A stretch of 64,000 nt of DNA from assembly GCF_012584515.1 (NCBI RefSeq), contig NZ_CP051461.1, positions 480,001 through 544,000 of the forward strand. The letters are read 5' to 3'. The stretch's first letter is position 1, and each line of letters starts with the position of its first letter. The notes beneath the pieces were generated by a model. The model did not search any database. It had not been told where the DNA came from and worked only from the letters and a program-made list of their open reading frames with translations. The position numbers were made by a program, and so were the translations under genes. Source of the stretch: Polaromonas vacuolata (GTDB lineage: Bacteria > Pseudomonadota > Gammaproteobacteria > Burkholderiales > Burkholderiaceae_C). This document shows positions 45,689-55,867 of the stretch, in pieces.

Positions 45689-46897
45689 TTAGCCCATAAA
45701 ACCATCGTTATCGAGTATGGTTCGCACAGCGGTTAGTTTGACTACGCCCTCGCCAAAACTTCCACCTACTGGATTGGTGACGTCGAGATAGAAGAACTCA
45801 GTTGGCTCGGGTACTGTGTCGCCAATGATCTCAACCGGAATGACCGCTTGGTTCTCACCAGGGTAGAGATTTAACCTTCCGTGGACTTCAATGTAATCAC
45901 TGTTAGCCATTGCCGTGCCGTCTCGCGTAGCGTAGTCAACACTCAAGGTTTTGCTTGCGTCACTACGCACGCCGGTAAACTGCAATAAAAAGTAGGCATA
46001 GCTGGTGCCGCTATTGCCTTCCACAACAGTTTTTTGAACGTCCTCTGGCTTGATGGGCGCATTAGGTAGTCGCGAGCGTATGCTTTGATCAATCCATTGT
46101 TGGTAGTGGCTAACACGTTGCCAGGCGGCAATTTCACCAAAACTGCTGTTAATAACTGAATCTATGTCGGGGCTGGTGCCATTACTACTGATCAAACGGG
46201 CGGTGTAGCTCGCCACACCGGCGAGCAGCCCCGAGAGAAATGCCGGCCCACCACTGTCACCTGGGGCAATCAAGCCTTCGTTCAGGCCTAGTCCGGTGTT
46301 GTTGACATTGATCAGTCGCCCTAAGGCGTCATGCGTTGTTGTACCGTCGTCAAAATCTGCAATCAGTTGCGAGCCGGGCAATGGCGAAAAAGCCATGCTG
46401 GCGCCTAGACTTGCTTTTAGGCCTGAGGCGTCATCATCGAATTGGTTGGCGGCCTTCAAGCGTATAGGCGTACTGCTGCTATTACTACTGGTTCCTGTAC
46501 TGCCGGTACCGGTTCTACCGTAGCCCACCAAGGTGAATACTTGGCCAATCTCATTGCTGTCTCGATAAAGGTTGTAGCGGTTGGCGTCAGTCGGTGGTGA
46601 GCCCGATAGCCAGACTAACGCCAAATCGTTATTGACTTGCGAGCCGACGTAATCCGGGTGAACTATTACATTGCTGGCGTTAACGGCTTGCGTGCCACTA
46701 CTGGTTTCAAAAGACACCGTGGCGTTGCCGCTACGCCCTTCAAATAAGTGGGCGGCAGTCAGCACGGCGCGGCCGTCAAACAGCAAAGTTCCGCTCCCGA
46801 AGAATCCATCAACGCTGACGCGTACTACACCATCAAAGCCTTTTCCGGGCGAGGTGCTGTAGCGCGAGTCTGAGGGGGAGGCGGTGGTGGTGACCAT
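45689..46897 (-). CDS. Trypsin-like serine protease with Calx-beta domain
   Basis: A 402-residue protein with the chymotrypsin-fold triad: His50 in LTAAHL, Asp91 in NNDLALVWL and Ser215 in GDSGGPAF. Residues about 290-395 form a Calx-beta domain (VVEGNSGTSYAYFLLQF, DYATRDGTAMANSDYIEVHGRL, NQAVIPVEIIGDTVPEPTEFF, ILDNDG), a calcium-binding module common in type I secretion substrates. No signal peptide is present. The protein ends right after the Calx-beta domain. Position next to the secretion operon supports export by it; processing of the S-layer-like protein or adhesins is only a guess. Confidence 0.9.
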   Translation of the reverse strand: MVTTTASPSDSRYSTSPGKGFDGVVRVSVDGFFGSGTLLFDGRAVLTAAHLFEGRSGNATVSFETSSGTQAVNASNVIVHPDYVGSQVNNDLALVWLSGSPPTDANRYNLYRDSNEIGQVFTLVGYGRTGTGSTGTSSNSSSTPIRLKAANQFDDDASGLKASLGASMAFSPLPGSQLIADFDDGTTTHDALGRLINVNNTGLGLNEGLIAPGDSGGPAFLSGLLAGVASYTARLISSNGTSPDIDSVINSSFGEIAAWQRVSHYQQWIDQSIRSRLPNAPIKPEDVQKTVVEGNSGTSYAYFLLQFTGVRSDASKTLSVDYATRDGTAMANSDYIEVHGRLNLYPGENQAVIPVEIIGDTVPEPTEFFYLDVTNPVGGSFGEGVVKLTAVRTILDNDGFMG

Positions 46898-47211
46898 GCA
46901 AACAATCTAAAAGGTGGCAAACGATAGGTGTAAACGACTAATTTTCCTCGGTTAATGAGATCCCAAGGTAATCACAAAACACTAGTTGTTCTCGCAACTT
47001 ACTTAAAGCGAAACAAATAACACAATTTTATCTTTTTAGAGTTTGACCGTTGGCGCTAATTTGAAATTAACGCTAGGTTTTTAAGGAATTGAATCCAATA
47101 AACACAATTAAGCGTATCCAAATTTCTTCTTGTTTCTTGTTGAGAAACTCGTTGTTTTAGGCGTTTAGACGTAGGACTTACTCATAAAGGTGTAACCAAA
47201 CGGTGAGGTGT
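46898..47211. other. AT-rich intergenic stretch upstream of the protease gene
   Basis: About 310 bases with no gene. It contains the start region of the protease gene (minus strand) on its left and lies downstream of the GtrA-like gene on its right. No clear terminator or CRP consensus is seen. Confidence 0.35.
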
Positions 47212-47613
47212 TTATGGCGTTTGGCCAAACGCATATGCCTTATGAAGCAGGAATGTCAGCACGGGTCCCAACAACATAACCAGAGCTAAGCCCACGAGAT
47301 AGTGCCAACCCATGGCTTGCGCAAGTGCAGCAAAAAATACGGTGAGTGCCAAGCTCAGCAAAGATACCAAGAGAAACCGCCAGTAAAGAAACAGACTTGG
47401 ACGTCTCTTGTAGGTAAAGAAAGAATTGGCGAAAAAAGAAAATGTATTGGCCAGACCAAAGCCAATAATATTTGCCGGTATGGATGTAGTGAGGGCTTTT
47501 TCCATCAGGCTGATAACCGTCACAGAATGTAGCAAGGTATTGGCAATACCGATCACGCCAAATATTAAGGGTTCGCGATAAGCCGGTGAAAGTTTATTAA
47601 AAAAATTAATCAT
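47212..47613 (-). CDS. GtrA-family membrane protein
   Basis: A 133-residue protein with four membrane helices: EPLIFGVIGIANTLLHSVTVISL, ANIIGFGLANTFSFFANSFFTYKR (the family signature), FLLVSLLSLALTVFFAALAQ and a last helix near the C-terminus. GtrA proteins are thought to flip undecaprenyl-phosphate-linked glucose or similar sugars. The true start is the ATG at 47613, overlapping the stop of the GT2 gene; a longer frame to 47706 runs back into that gene and is not used. Confidence 0.87.
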   Translation of the reverse strand: MINFFNKLSPAYREPLIFGVIGIANTLLHSVTVISLMEKALTTSIPANIIGFGLANTFSFFANSFFTYKRRPSLFLYWRFLLVSLLSLALTVFFAALAQAMGWHYLVGLALVMLLGPVLTFLLHKAYAFGQTP

Positions 47614-48544
47614 CAATCGGATGCTCTTGTCTAACGACATAAACCGGACGCCGTTTGACTTCGCTGTAGATGCGGCCAATATATTCTCCCAAGACGCCAA
47701 TGCCAATCAATTGAACGCCACCGAAGAACAAAACTGCCACCATTAAGGAGGCATAGCCAGGCACATCGACGCCATAGACCAGCGTCTTGATGATGATGAT
47801 TGATGCGTAGAGCAGTGCGATAGCCGACGAAAAAACACCTAAATAAGTCCAAATACGTAAAGGCGCGGTACTAAAACTGGTGATGCCTTCCAGTGCAAAA
47901 TTCCACAGTTTCCAAAAATTAAAACTAGAGGCACCTTGAAGTCGTGGCTCAACGTCGTAGTCAATCGTCACGCTACGAAAACCTACCCAAGCAAACAAGC
48001 CCTTCATGAATCTTCTGCTCTCAGGTAACTGCTTTAGGATGACGACTACTTTTCTATCCAAAAGACGAAAGTCACCCACGTTGGGTGGAATATCTATATC
48101 TGAAATTAGGTTGTGAATTTGGTAGAAAAAATTTGCCGACAGCTTTTGTATGCGGCCATCTGTTGCACGGCTTTTGCGTCTAGCCAATACGACCTCAGCA
48201 CCCTCACGCCACTTGGTCAGCATTTCTATGATTAATTCGGGGGGGTGCTGTAAGTCTGTATCAATCGGAATAACGGCGTCACCACTCGCACGTTCAAGGC
48301 CGGCGGTTAATGCCGCTTCTTTGCCAAAGTTTCTAGAAAAATCAACTATATGCACATAGCCATAGTGTTCGCGCGCATCTATCAATGCGTCTAAGGTTGC
48401 GTCACGACTTCCGTCGTTGATGGCAATTATTTCAAAACGGTAATCGGGTAACTTGGAGAAAACTGCGGCTACGCGTTCAAAAAATATTTTTGTGCCAGCT
48501 GCTTCGTTATAAAACGGAGCTATCAAAGAAACAAGTGTCGTCAC
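47606..48544 (-). CDS. GT2 glycosyltransferase, GtrB/DPM1-like
   Basis: A 312-residue polyprenyl-phosphate glycosyltransferase. A GT-A domain reads VSLIAPFYNEAAGTKIFFERV, IIAINDGSRDATLD, and IDTDLQHPPELI with the metal-binding DTD. Two C-terminal membrane helices (about 230-255 and 262-290) and the LIGIGVLGEYIGRIYSEVKRRPVYVV tail are diagnostic for the GtrB/ArnC group. It would load a sugar onto undecaprenyl phosphate for transfer outside the membrane. It is coupled to the GtrA-like gene downstream. Confidence 0.92.
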   Translation of the reverse strand: MTTLVSLIAPFYNEAAGTKIFFERVAAVFSKLPDYRFEIIAINDGSRDATLDALIDAREHYGYVHIVDFSRNFGKEAALTAGLERASGDAVIPIDTDLQHPPELIIEMLTKWREGAEVVLARRKSRATDGRIQKLSANFFYQIHNLISDIDIPPNVGDFRLLDRKVVVILKQLPESRRFMKGLFAWVGFRSVTIDYDVEPRLQGASSFNFWKLWNFALEGITSFSTAPLRIWTYLGVFSSAIALLYASIIIIKTLVYGVDVPGYASLMVAVLFFGGVQLIGIGVLGEYIGRIYSEVKRRPVYVVRQEHPIDD

Positions 48545-48727
48545 GTTTTCACTCCATTTGCTATAAGAGTAAAAAGTTTTTTAATAGATGACGCATTAGT
48601 TTTTACATACGAATTAATCGGCGTGTTTTTTAATTGAACTCTAATATTTTTCATACTCTTTAAGCAAAACGATAAAAAATAAAGCTGGAGACATTACTGA
48701 TGAATAAAGAGTTTGAATTTGATGGTA

Positions 48728-50380
48728 TCAATTTAAAAGTCCAGCTGGTAGTACAAAGCGGCCGTCAAGTTCAATGACCTTGGAACGGTAATTCAGTGGA
48801 ACATATTTCAACCCAGCAATCTCTGGGAAAACATAAAGTGTTTTTGGATCGTAATGTCCGTCTGCAAGTCGGTTAGCTTCACCTTCTATGTAAGTTTCTG
48901 TGCTGGCTGTACTGGTTCGGGCTAGATGCGCTGCATTAGTCGCTAAGTGGTGGTGTGCAGCAAGATTGGCGAAGGGGATATAAATTTTCTCCATAGGAGG
49001 ATGGGGAGGAATTACGATGAGGCGCTTTGCTGCACTGGCTAATTGCGCCCATTGTTGATCCTTCAGTGGTGTCTGCCACGCCATGCGCTGGCTCATTAAA
49101 CCATTGAGCTCATGGTATTTTTTGCTTTGGTCTGTAAATTGAAGTAGTAGCCCTGCACCAATAACAACGAGTGCTGCGCGGTAAGGGAGCTTGCGAATGA
49201 GAATCGCGATGATGACAAAATTAAGCAGGTAAAACAGTGGCCAGCCTAAGCGACCACTAGCGCGGAAAATTGAAAGAATTTTGATCAGAAATTGAGGCAA
49301 TGGAAAAGTAACCAGATGGATGTTGCCAAGCATGACTTTGTTAGATAAGGCAAGAATCCAAAATAGTGTCACAACAACTATCAGTGGCCAATATTTTTTC
49401 AACAGAGGCTTTAAAGTCGGTTCAACTGCTGATAGTTGGAGTGCAAAGGCAACTGCAGCGAGCACAATCATTCCTGCGCCTAAATACAGAAATCCTTCGT
49501 ACTGCCCAAAGGGATTGAAATCCTCATTAAATGTATTTTGCGTAAGGAAACGAGAGGCGCTGAAAATGGGGTCAAACAGGGAGAGGATGTTCATGGAGAA
49601 GTAGCCGTAGCCTTCGGCCGCCAGTCCGCCTTGACCGCTAAAAGATCCTGCGGACCAAAGTAGTCCTATTACTACAGCAAATATGCCGGTGGTTTCGCGT
49701 AGTAATTGCATCAGTGTTTTGTCGCGCTTGACTTGCAATGCGCTAACAGCACTTGCAGCGAGTAGTCCTAACACCATTAATAATAGGTAAGGATGGCTAA
49801 GTGCCGCTATAGCACTCCAAGTGAGCCAGCGTGGCCAGCTCCAACCACGCAAATAGGTATCAATCCCCGCTATTAGCAGCCAATGCGCCATAAGTGATTC
49901 ATGTCCATGGCCGCGAAAAAGTAAAGGCGGACTCAGAATAAAGAATCCTGCGCCCATCAGGCGCAGCCATGTTCGGTCTGTCAGCGTGGCGAGCAGCCGC
50001 AAACCAAAAAACCCAATCAGTACATAACAGGCCAGCATCCATGCGCCGAAATACTGAAACGTATTTGGCAGCCATGTTGAGAAGGGTTTGAGCAGCAGGG
50101 CTAGTAGTGGAATGGCGTCGGTGAAAGCCAAAGCGGTCCCGTCTGGTATGCCAAGACCTAAAATGCGACCGGGTGGAAACTGCCAAGATTCATTGCGAAA
50201 GAATTGCCAGCCAAGGTAGTGTTGTGCCGGGTCGCCAGACAACATCCATGCGGTGGCTTTGGGATCGAGAATTTGCCAGCCGAACACATAAAGAAAAAAA
50301 AGCGTTGCTGCCAATATGACGAGCGCGCTTTCTACAAGTTTGGGCGTGGGGTGCGCGTTACCGTAGGCTCGGGTGTGCAT
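48728..50380 (-). CDS. Polytopic membrane protein, DUF6311-like, possible GtrC-type transferase
   Basis: A 550-residue protein with about eleven membrane helices and a periplasmic C-terminal domain of about 150 residues. The first loop (PKATAWMLSGDPAQHYLGWQFFRNESWQFPPGRILGLGIPDG, residues about 33-75) contains the Asp in GDPAQHYLG, which sits where GT-C enzymes keep their catalytic acidic residue. RGHGHESLMAHWLLI is another conserved loop. It resembles DUF6311 proteins. With the upstream-facing GtrB/GtrA pair it probably forms a three-part system that adds a side-branch sugar to a surface polysaccharide. The substrate is unknown. Confidence 0.8.
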   Translation of the reverse strand: MHTRAYGNAHPTPKLVESALVILAATLFFLYVFGWQILDPKATAWMLSGDPAQHYLGWQFFRNESWQFPPGRILGLGIPDGTALAFTDAIPLLALLLKPFSTWLPNTFQYFGAWMLACYVLIGFFGLRLLATLTDRTWLRLMGAGFFILSPPLLFRGHGHESLMAHWLLIAGIDTYLRGWSWPRWLTWSAIAALSHPYLLLMVLGLLAASAVSALQVKRDKTLMQLLRETTGIFAVVIGLLWSAGSFSGQGGLAAEGYGYFSMNILSLFDPIFSASRFLTQNTFNEDFNPFGQYEGFLYLGAGMIVLAAVAFALQLSAVEPTLKPLLKKYWPLIVVVTLFWILALSNKVMLGNIHLVTFPLPQFLIKILSIFRASGRLGWPLFYLLNFVIIAILIRKLPYRAALVVIGAGLLLQFTDQSKKYHELNGLMSQRMAWQTPLKDQQWAQLASAAKRLIVIPPHPPMEKIYIPFANLAAHHHLATNAAHLARTSTASTETYIEGEANRLADGHYDPKTLYVFPEIAGLKYVPLNYRSKVIELDGRFVLPAGLLN

Positions 50381-50915
50381 GTGTATAGAAGTGGTGGTTG
50401 CGACTTGATTTGACTGTTGCCAGTTTAAAAAAATGGTTGGCAGAACAAGTTGAATACTTGATGTACAAATCTTATCGCACCAAGCCAGTGTTTTTTAATG
50501 CCCGAACTACGGACAGATGAGTGTGACCCCTTTGGCTTAAAGGAGTTCGTGCATTGTCTCTGGTGTGTTCAATATCAGCTCAGCGCTAAACGGCGCTGCC
50601 AAATGCAATTGAACCGATTGCTTTAGTTCGTTGCGTTTGGAGCGGCGTGCTTTGCTCGCATAAGTTTTAACATTCGTAGCAAGGCCTCTCTTGTTACAGA
50701 CGCATTTTTTTATGAAATGAATTAGTGGAAATTGCCGTCGAGAAGAACTTAAGCTAGTTCAGCTATTTACCTTTTGCTGCGTGACGTTGAAAGTAAGACT
50801 ACTGCTGTAGTGCTATTGCAAGTCGTCGATAGTGACTGGTTTAGATGGCGCAATCGTAAGACTACTTATTAATACTTGGGTGGCTTGATCACGACATCTA
50901 AACCTGCTGCGACCG
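50381..50915. other. Intergenic stretch with an orphan open frame
   Basis: About 535 bases. On the minus strand a frame of about 73 codons, stop at 50537-50539 and preceding stop near 50757, encodes a basic then acidic tail (TYASKARRSKRNELKQSVQL, ending PETMHELL) but has no start codon in a sensible place. It may be the 3' end of a lost gene. Nothing else is recognised. Confidence 0.35.
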
Positions 50916-51263
50916 TCAACGCCACGAATCCCGATGTGCCATGAGAATTTTCAGTCGGATCGATGTGACCTTTAAATCTTTTTCAGCCAAACGCTTGAGC
51001 ATGACTGGCAACAATTGGCGAATTTTTGCTGCGGCTGCGCTGCCGCTGACTAATAAACACCAACTCCCGCCGTCGATAGGGCCGGCCTTCACGGAAGGGC
51101 GTAGCGCTTGTGGGATGAGCGACTCAATCGCGCTAAGCCTGGCGTTGGACTCTTTAACTAGCGCGGCTAGGTGACCTAGGCTGGGGGACTTTTGTACGGC
51201 TTGGTGGGCCGTCATCACTTGCATGGCGGCGCCGGTCTTGCCGGGGCGAATGTAGCTGTTCAT
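50916..51263 (-). CDS. DUF721/DciA-like protein
   Basis: A 115-residue protein with a KH-like DUF721 core: LGHLAALVKESNARLSAIESLIPQALRPSVKAG, then the central WCLLVSGSAAAAKIRQLLPVMLKRLAE. Members of this family load or interact with the replicative helicase in bacteria without DnaC, although this short form is less studied. In Betaproteobacteria the gene commonly lies divergently next to secA, as here, which strengthens the call. MQVMTAHQ at residue 14 is an alternative start. Confidence 0.8.
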   Translation of the reverse strand: MNSYIRPGKTGAAMQVMTAHQAVQKSPSLGHLAALVKESNARLSAIESLIPQALRPSVKAGPIDGGSWCLLVSGSAAAAKIRQLLPVMLKRLAEKDLKVTSIRLKILMAHRDSWR

Positions 51264-51719
51264 GGCAGTGGGTTTTGACCGGCTTGGATCACAAAGGGTT
51301 TATAAATAATTTGAGGCATTTCATTATCATGGATTGGTCTTTCAAGCTCGCTTCTTGCTTCTTGCTTCTTCTTGCTGATCCGTGCCGTGCCATACCGATT
51401 TTTGCCTCGCCTAGTGAAGACGTTTATGCCGCGTGAGCGAGCTGCTAGCCTTTCAAGCCGCGTGACGTCGCGGTGGTGCTGGTCTTGAGTTGTTTATTAT
51501 TTACTTGTTCTTAACGTTGTCTTTGCTGAAAGAGGGCAATAAAAAGTTATTTGCGGCAACTATGCATCTACCTTGGGCAAAGCGGTGCTGCGCAGAAGGT
51601 TAAACTCCCACGATATTGCAGACGCTTGAACTTTGACGTGCTGCCCATACCTGAATCGAATCAATAAGGGATTTCGGCCGCGTTGTTAGCTCGGGGAGCT
51701 GCAAGGCGGTCTTGCATTT
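51264..51719. other. Divergent regulatory region between the DUF721 gene and secA
   Basis: About 455 bases with no gene. Promoters for both flanking genes should be here. The repeated cttcttgcttcttgcttcttcttgct (near 51351-51376) is a short CTT-rich run. In most relatives a peptidase M23 gene lies between these two; I see no trace of it here. Confidence 0.4.
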
Positions 51720-54476
51720 ATGGCCTCCAACATTCTCACTTCAATCTTTGGCAGCCGCAACGACAGGCTGCTTAAAACATACCGTAAAACCATTGAGCGT
51801 ATAAACGCGCTCGAACCTCAGTACGAGTTGCTCACGGACGACGAGTTGCGCGGTAAGACCGCTGAGTTTAAGGGCCGGGTAGGCGCTGGTGAGACGCTTG
51901 ACGCGATTCTTCCTGAGGCCTTCGCTTTGGTGCGGGAAGGCAGTAAGCGCAGCATGAAAATGCGGCACTTCGACGTGCAAATGCTGGGCGGCATGTCGCT
52001 TCACCATGGCAAGATTTCTGAGATGGGTACGGGCGAAGGTAAGACTTTAACGTCAACCCTGCCGGTCTTTCTCAATGCACTGACCGGCAAGGGCGTGCAT
52101 GTGGTGACGGTTAATGACTATTTAGCCAGTCGAGATGCGCGCTGGATGGGGCGTCTTTACAGCTTTTTGGGCATGACAGTGGGTATCAACCTGCCGAGCG
52201 TGTCACGTGAGGAAAAGCAAGCGGCTTACCAAGCCGACATCACTTACGGCACGAATAACGAATACGGTTTTGACTATCTTAGGGACAATATGGTCTACGA
52301 AGTGGCCGACCGCGTTCAGCGCGGTTTGAACTTCGCCATCATTGACGAGGTGGATTCGATTTTGATCGACGAGGCGCGCACGCCACTCATCATTAGCGGA
52401 CAAGCTGAAGACAATACCGAGATGTATCTGGCCATGAACAAGGTCGTGCCCACCCTTACGCTGCAAGAAGGCGAAGCCGATCCACGTACTGGCGAAGGTG
52501 TGACCAAGCCGGGTGACTTCACCCTCGACGAGAAAACCCAGCAGGTGTTTTTGACCGAACAAGGTCACGAAAATGCTGAGGGCATACTCTATAAGCTAGG
52601 CCTGATACCCGAAGGCGCCACGCTTTATGACCCGTCGAATATTTCGCTGGTCCACCATCTTTACGCCGCGCTGCGCGCCAATCACCTGTATCACCGCGAC
52701 CAACACTATGTGGTGCAAGACGGCGAGATCGTGATTGTGGATGAATTTACTGGGCGCTTAATGTCTGGTCGGCGCTGGAGCGACGGTCTACACCAAGCAG
52801 TTGAAGCCAAGGAAGGCGTCGCCATTCAGGCTGAGAACCAGACGCTGGCGTCGATTACTTTTCAGAACTATTTCCGCCTCTACGCCAAGCTCTCGGGCAT
52901 GACCGGTACGGCTGATACTGAAGCTTATGAGTTTGCTGAAATCTACGGTTTAGAGACCACTGTGATTCCGCCTAACCGCAAAAGTCAGCGTGGCGATCAG
53001 TTAGATCGCGTCTACAAAACCACCAAAGAAAAATACGACGCAGCGATCACGGATATACGCGAATGCTACGAGCGTGGCCAGCCAGTTCTGGTGGGTACGA
53101 CCTCGATTGAAAATTCGGAAATCATTGATGAGTTACTGATTAAGGCCAACTTGCCGCATCAGGTGCTCAACGCCAAGCAACACGCACGCGAGGCGGATAT
53201 CATCGCCCAAGCCGGTCGTTCCGGCATGATCACCATCGCCACCAACATGGCTGGCCGCGGCACTGATATTGTGTTGGGCGGTAATCTTGAAAAACTCACT
53301 GAGCCAGTAACGTCTGACGAATCGTTGGACGAGGCGGTAAAAGCGGCTGAAGTCGTTAAGCTAAAAGAGCAGTGGAGCGCCGAGCACGAAAAAGTCAAGG
53401 CTCTGGGTGGCCTGCGCATCATCGCGACAGAGCGGCACGAGTCGCGCCGCATCGACAACCAGTTGCGCGGCCGTTCGGGTCGTCAAGGTGACCCAGGATC
53501 TTCCCGCTTCTATCTCAGTCTTGATGATCCGTTGATGCGAATTTTTGCCGGTGACCGCGTTAAGTCCATCATGGATAGATTGAAAATGCCCGAAGGCGAG
53601 GCCATAGAAGCCGGCATCGTCACGCGCAGTATTGAGTCGGCCCAGCGAAAAGTTGAAGCGCGCAACTTTGATACCCGCAAGCAATTGCTGGAGTACGACG
53701 ACGTTGCCAATGACCAGCGCAAGGTGATCTACCAGCAGCGCAACGACATCATGGATGCCAGTAGTTTGCGCGAGCAAATCTCCTCCTTGCGTGAAGGCTG
53801 TTTTATCGACTTGACGCGCCAGTACGTGCCTTTTGAAAGCGTTGAAGAGCAGTGGGATATTGCCGGCCTAGAACGCGTCTTGCGCGATGAATGGCAGATA
53901 GTGCTGGAACTCGCCGACGAGATTGAAGGCTCTAGCGTGATCACTGATGAGGACATCTTAGAAAAAGTCGATAAGGCTGCGAATGCAGCGTTCGATGCCA
54001 AGGTTGCCGCTATCGGCGAAGAAAACTTTTTGCAGTTCGAACGCATAGTGCTGCTGCAAAGTATAGACACCCATTGGCGCGAACACCTGAGCTCGCTCGA
54101 CTATCTGCGCAAAGGCATACATCTGCGCGGCTACGCGCAAAAGCAGCCCAAGCAGGAATACAAACGCGAAGCTTTTGAGCTTTTCGGCCAGTTGCTTGAC
54201 AGCGTTAAAAACGATGTAACCAAGATTTTGATGACGGTCAAAGTGCAGTCGGCTGACGAGTTAGGTCAAGCTGCTGCGGCAATGGAAAACCGTGCTGAAA
54301 ACATGTTTAACGTCAGCTATAGCGCGCCTAACGAAGACGGCGATGCGCAAATTCAAGATGAAGACGACCCACGTCAAAAGCCGCTGCCCGTGGGTACGCC
54401 AACTGTCGGCCGCAACGAGGCTTGCCCTTGCGGCTCGGGCAAGAAGTTCAAGCAGTGCCACGGCAAGCTTAATTAA
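51720..54476 (+). CDS. secA: Preprotein translocase motor ATPase SecA
   Basis: A 918-residue essential ATPase that pushes preproteins through SecYEG. Walker A is GTGEGKT (103-109) and the DEVD box is [16 protein letters not shown] with DEVD at 209-212. A helicase-like second nucleotide domain ([19 protein letters not shown], then [28 protein letters not shown]) and a helical scaffold follow. The C-terminal zinc-binding SecB/ribosome-contact tail has Cys902, Cys904, Cys913 and His914. It is complete and of standard length for Betaproteobacteria. A strong terminator follows. Confidence 0.98.
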   Translation: MASNILTSIFGSRNDRLLKTYRKTIERINALEPQYELLTDDELRGKTAEFKGRVGAGETLDAILPEAFALVREGSKRSMKMRHFDVQMLGGMSLHHGKISEMGTGEGKTLTSTLPVFLNALTGKGVHVVTVNDYLASRDARWMGRLYSFLGMTVGINLPSVSREEKQAAYQADITYGTNNEYGFDYLRDNMVYEVADRVQRGLNFAIIDEVDSILIDEARTPLIISGQAEDNTEMYLAMNKVVPTLTLQEGEADPRTGEGVTKPGDFTLDEKTQQVFLTEQGHENAEGILYKLGLIPEGATLYDPSNISLVHHLYAALRANHLYHRDQHYVVQDGEIVIVDEFTGRLMSGRRWSDGLHQAVEAKEGVAIQAENQTLASITFQNYFRLYAKLSGMTGTADTEAYEFAEIYGLETTVIPPNRKSQRGDQLDRVYKTTKEKYDAAITDIRECYERGQPVLVGTTSIENSEIIDELLIKANLPHQVLNAKQHAREADIIAQAGRSGMITIATNMAGRGTDIVLGGNLEKLTEPVTSDESLDEAVKAAEVVKLKEQWSAEHEKVKALGGLRIIATERHESRRIDNQLRGRSGRQGDPGSSRFYLSLDDPLMRIFAGDRVKSIMDRLKMPEGEAIEAGIVTRSIESAQRKVEARNFDTRKQLLEYDDVANDQRKVIYQQRNDIMDASSLREQISSLREGCFIDLTRQYVPFESVEEQWDIAGLERVLRDEWQIVLELADEIEGSSVITDEDILEKVDKAANAAFDAKVAAIGEENFLQFERIVLLQSIDTHWREHLSSLDYLRKGIHLRGYAQKQPKQEYKREAFELFGQLLDSVKNDVTKILMTVKVQSADELGQAAAAMENRAENMFNVSYSAPNEDGDAQIQDEDDPRQKPLPVGTPTVGRNEACPCGSGKKFKQCHGKLN

Positions 54477-54496
54477 AATTTAAAACTTAAAAAATC

Positions 54497-54517
54497 GGCC
54501 GCACTTGCGGCCTTTTT
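54497..54517 (+). terminator. Intrinsic terminator after secA
   Basis: ggccgca-ct-tgcggcc forms a 7-bp GC-rich stem, followed by ttttt. It lies 20 bases after the secA stop and just before argJ, so argJ needs its own promoter or read-through. Confidence 0.88.
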
Positions 54518-54534
54518 AATTCTGGAGCATCTCT

Positions 54535-55776
54535 ATGGCTGTCAACCTCATCGCCACGCCTGCCGCCAATCTTTATCCCGTTGCCGGTCTGCGCTGGGGC
54601 ATTACCCAAGCCGGTATCCGTAAAGCGGATAGGAAAGACCTCGCCGTGCTGTTGTTAGACCCCGGCGCATCGGTCGGTGCAGTCTTCACACAAAATCGTT
54701 TTTGTGCGGCACCAGTACAAATTTGCCGTGAGCATTTGGCGCAAAATAACGGCGCTAGCCACGGCATACAAGCCATGCTAATTAATACTGGCAATGCCAA
54801 TGCTGGCACGGGCGCAGATGGTCTGGCGCGCGCACATGCCTGCTGTATTGCGCTGGCGCGGGCGCTCAATTTGTCGCCTGAACAAGTCTTGCCTTTTTCG
54901 ACCGGTGTGATCATGGAGCCGCTGCCGAATGACCGCATCGCCGCCGGACTTGACGCAGCCCTTGCGGACGCCAAGTTAGACAACTGGGCCAACGCAGCCG
55001 AAGCCATCATGACCACAGACACGGTGGCCAAGGCTTTTTCGCGGCGTATCACGTTGGCGGGTAAAACCGTGACGATTACCGGCATCAGCAAAGGCGCTGG
55101 CATGATACGGCCGAATATGGCCACCATGCTGGGCTTTTTGGCGACCGATGCTTGCATTGACCAACGCTTGATGGCGCAGTTGGCTAAAAAGCTGGCGGAG
55201 GGATCTTTTAATCGTGTGACGATTGATGGCGACACCTCAACCAACGATTCCTTTGTGGTGATCGCTACCAATCAAGCCGAACACGCCAGCATCACTTCGC
55301 TCGACAGCCAAGACGGTCAAGCCCTGTTTGCCGCCATGCTCGATATCGCCAAGCAACTGGCCCAAGCGATTGTGCGCGACGGCGAAGGCGCGACCAAATT
55401 CATCACCGTAGCGGTTGAAGGCGGCAAAACCGAAGCGGAATGCCGATTGGTAGCCTACGCCATCGCCCATTCACCGTTGGTGAAAACTGCATTTTTTGCC
55501 AGTGATCCCAATCTCGGCCGAATTCTGGCCGCCGTCGGCTATGCCGGGATTGATGATTTAGACCAGACCAAAATCGACCTTTATTTGGATGATGTGTTGG
55601 TCGCTAAAGACGGTGGCCGTTTCATTGATTACCAAGAAGCTGATGGCCAGCGTGTGATGGCGCAAAGTGAAATTAACGTGCGCGTGCTACTAGGCCGCGG
55701 CCAAGCCAGTGACACGGTGTGGACTTGTGATTTGTCTTATGACTACGTCAAGATTAATGCGGATTACCGCAGCTAA
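54535..55776 (+). CDS. argJ: Bifunctional ornithine acetyltransferase / N-acetylglutamate synthase
   Basis: A 413-residue enzyme of arginine synthesis that recycles the acetyl group from N-acetylornithine to glutamate. It is self-cleaved before a threonine: [16 protein letters not shown] places the scissile bond between Ala196 and Thr197. The oxyanion-hole sequence ([10 protein letters not shown]) and the C-terminal block ([17 protein letters not shown]) are present. It is of normal length and starts at the ATG with gagcatct upstream. It lies between secA and the DUF815 ATPase, as in many Burkholderiales. Confidence 0.97.
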   Translation: MAVNLIATPAANLYPVAGLRWGITQAGIRKADRKDLAVLLLDPGASVGAVFTQNRFCAAPVQICREHLAQNNGASHGIQAMLINTGNANAGTGADGLARAHACCIALARALNLSPEQVLPFSTGVIMEPLPNDRIAAGLDAALADAKLDNWANAAEAIMTTDTVAKAFSRRITLAGKTVTITGISKGAGMIRPNMATMLGFLATDACIDQRLMAQLAKKLAEGSFNRVTIDGDTSTNDSFVVIATNQAEHASITSLDSQDGQALFAAMLDIAKQLAQAIVRDGEGATKFITVAVEGGKTEAECRLVAYAIAHSPLVKTAFFASDPNLGRILAAVGYAGIDDLDQTKIDLYLDDVLVAKDGGRFIDYQEADGQRVMAQSEINVRVLLGRGQASDTVWTCDLSYDYVKINADYRS

Positions 55777-55779
55777 ATT

Positions 55780-55812
55780 GCAGCCACATCGCAGCCACAT
55801 CGCAGCCACAAC
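55780..55812 (+). repeat. Short tandem repeat (gcagccacatc)
   Basis: About three units of an 11-base repeat, gcagccacatc, lie directly after the argJ stop. The last unit is partial. No function is apparent. Confidence 0.7.
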
Positions 55813-55867
55813 GAACTTGCATTGCTGCGACTCCAGAACCATTTAAAAACAAATCCTACGTATACCT

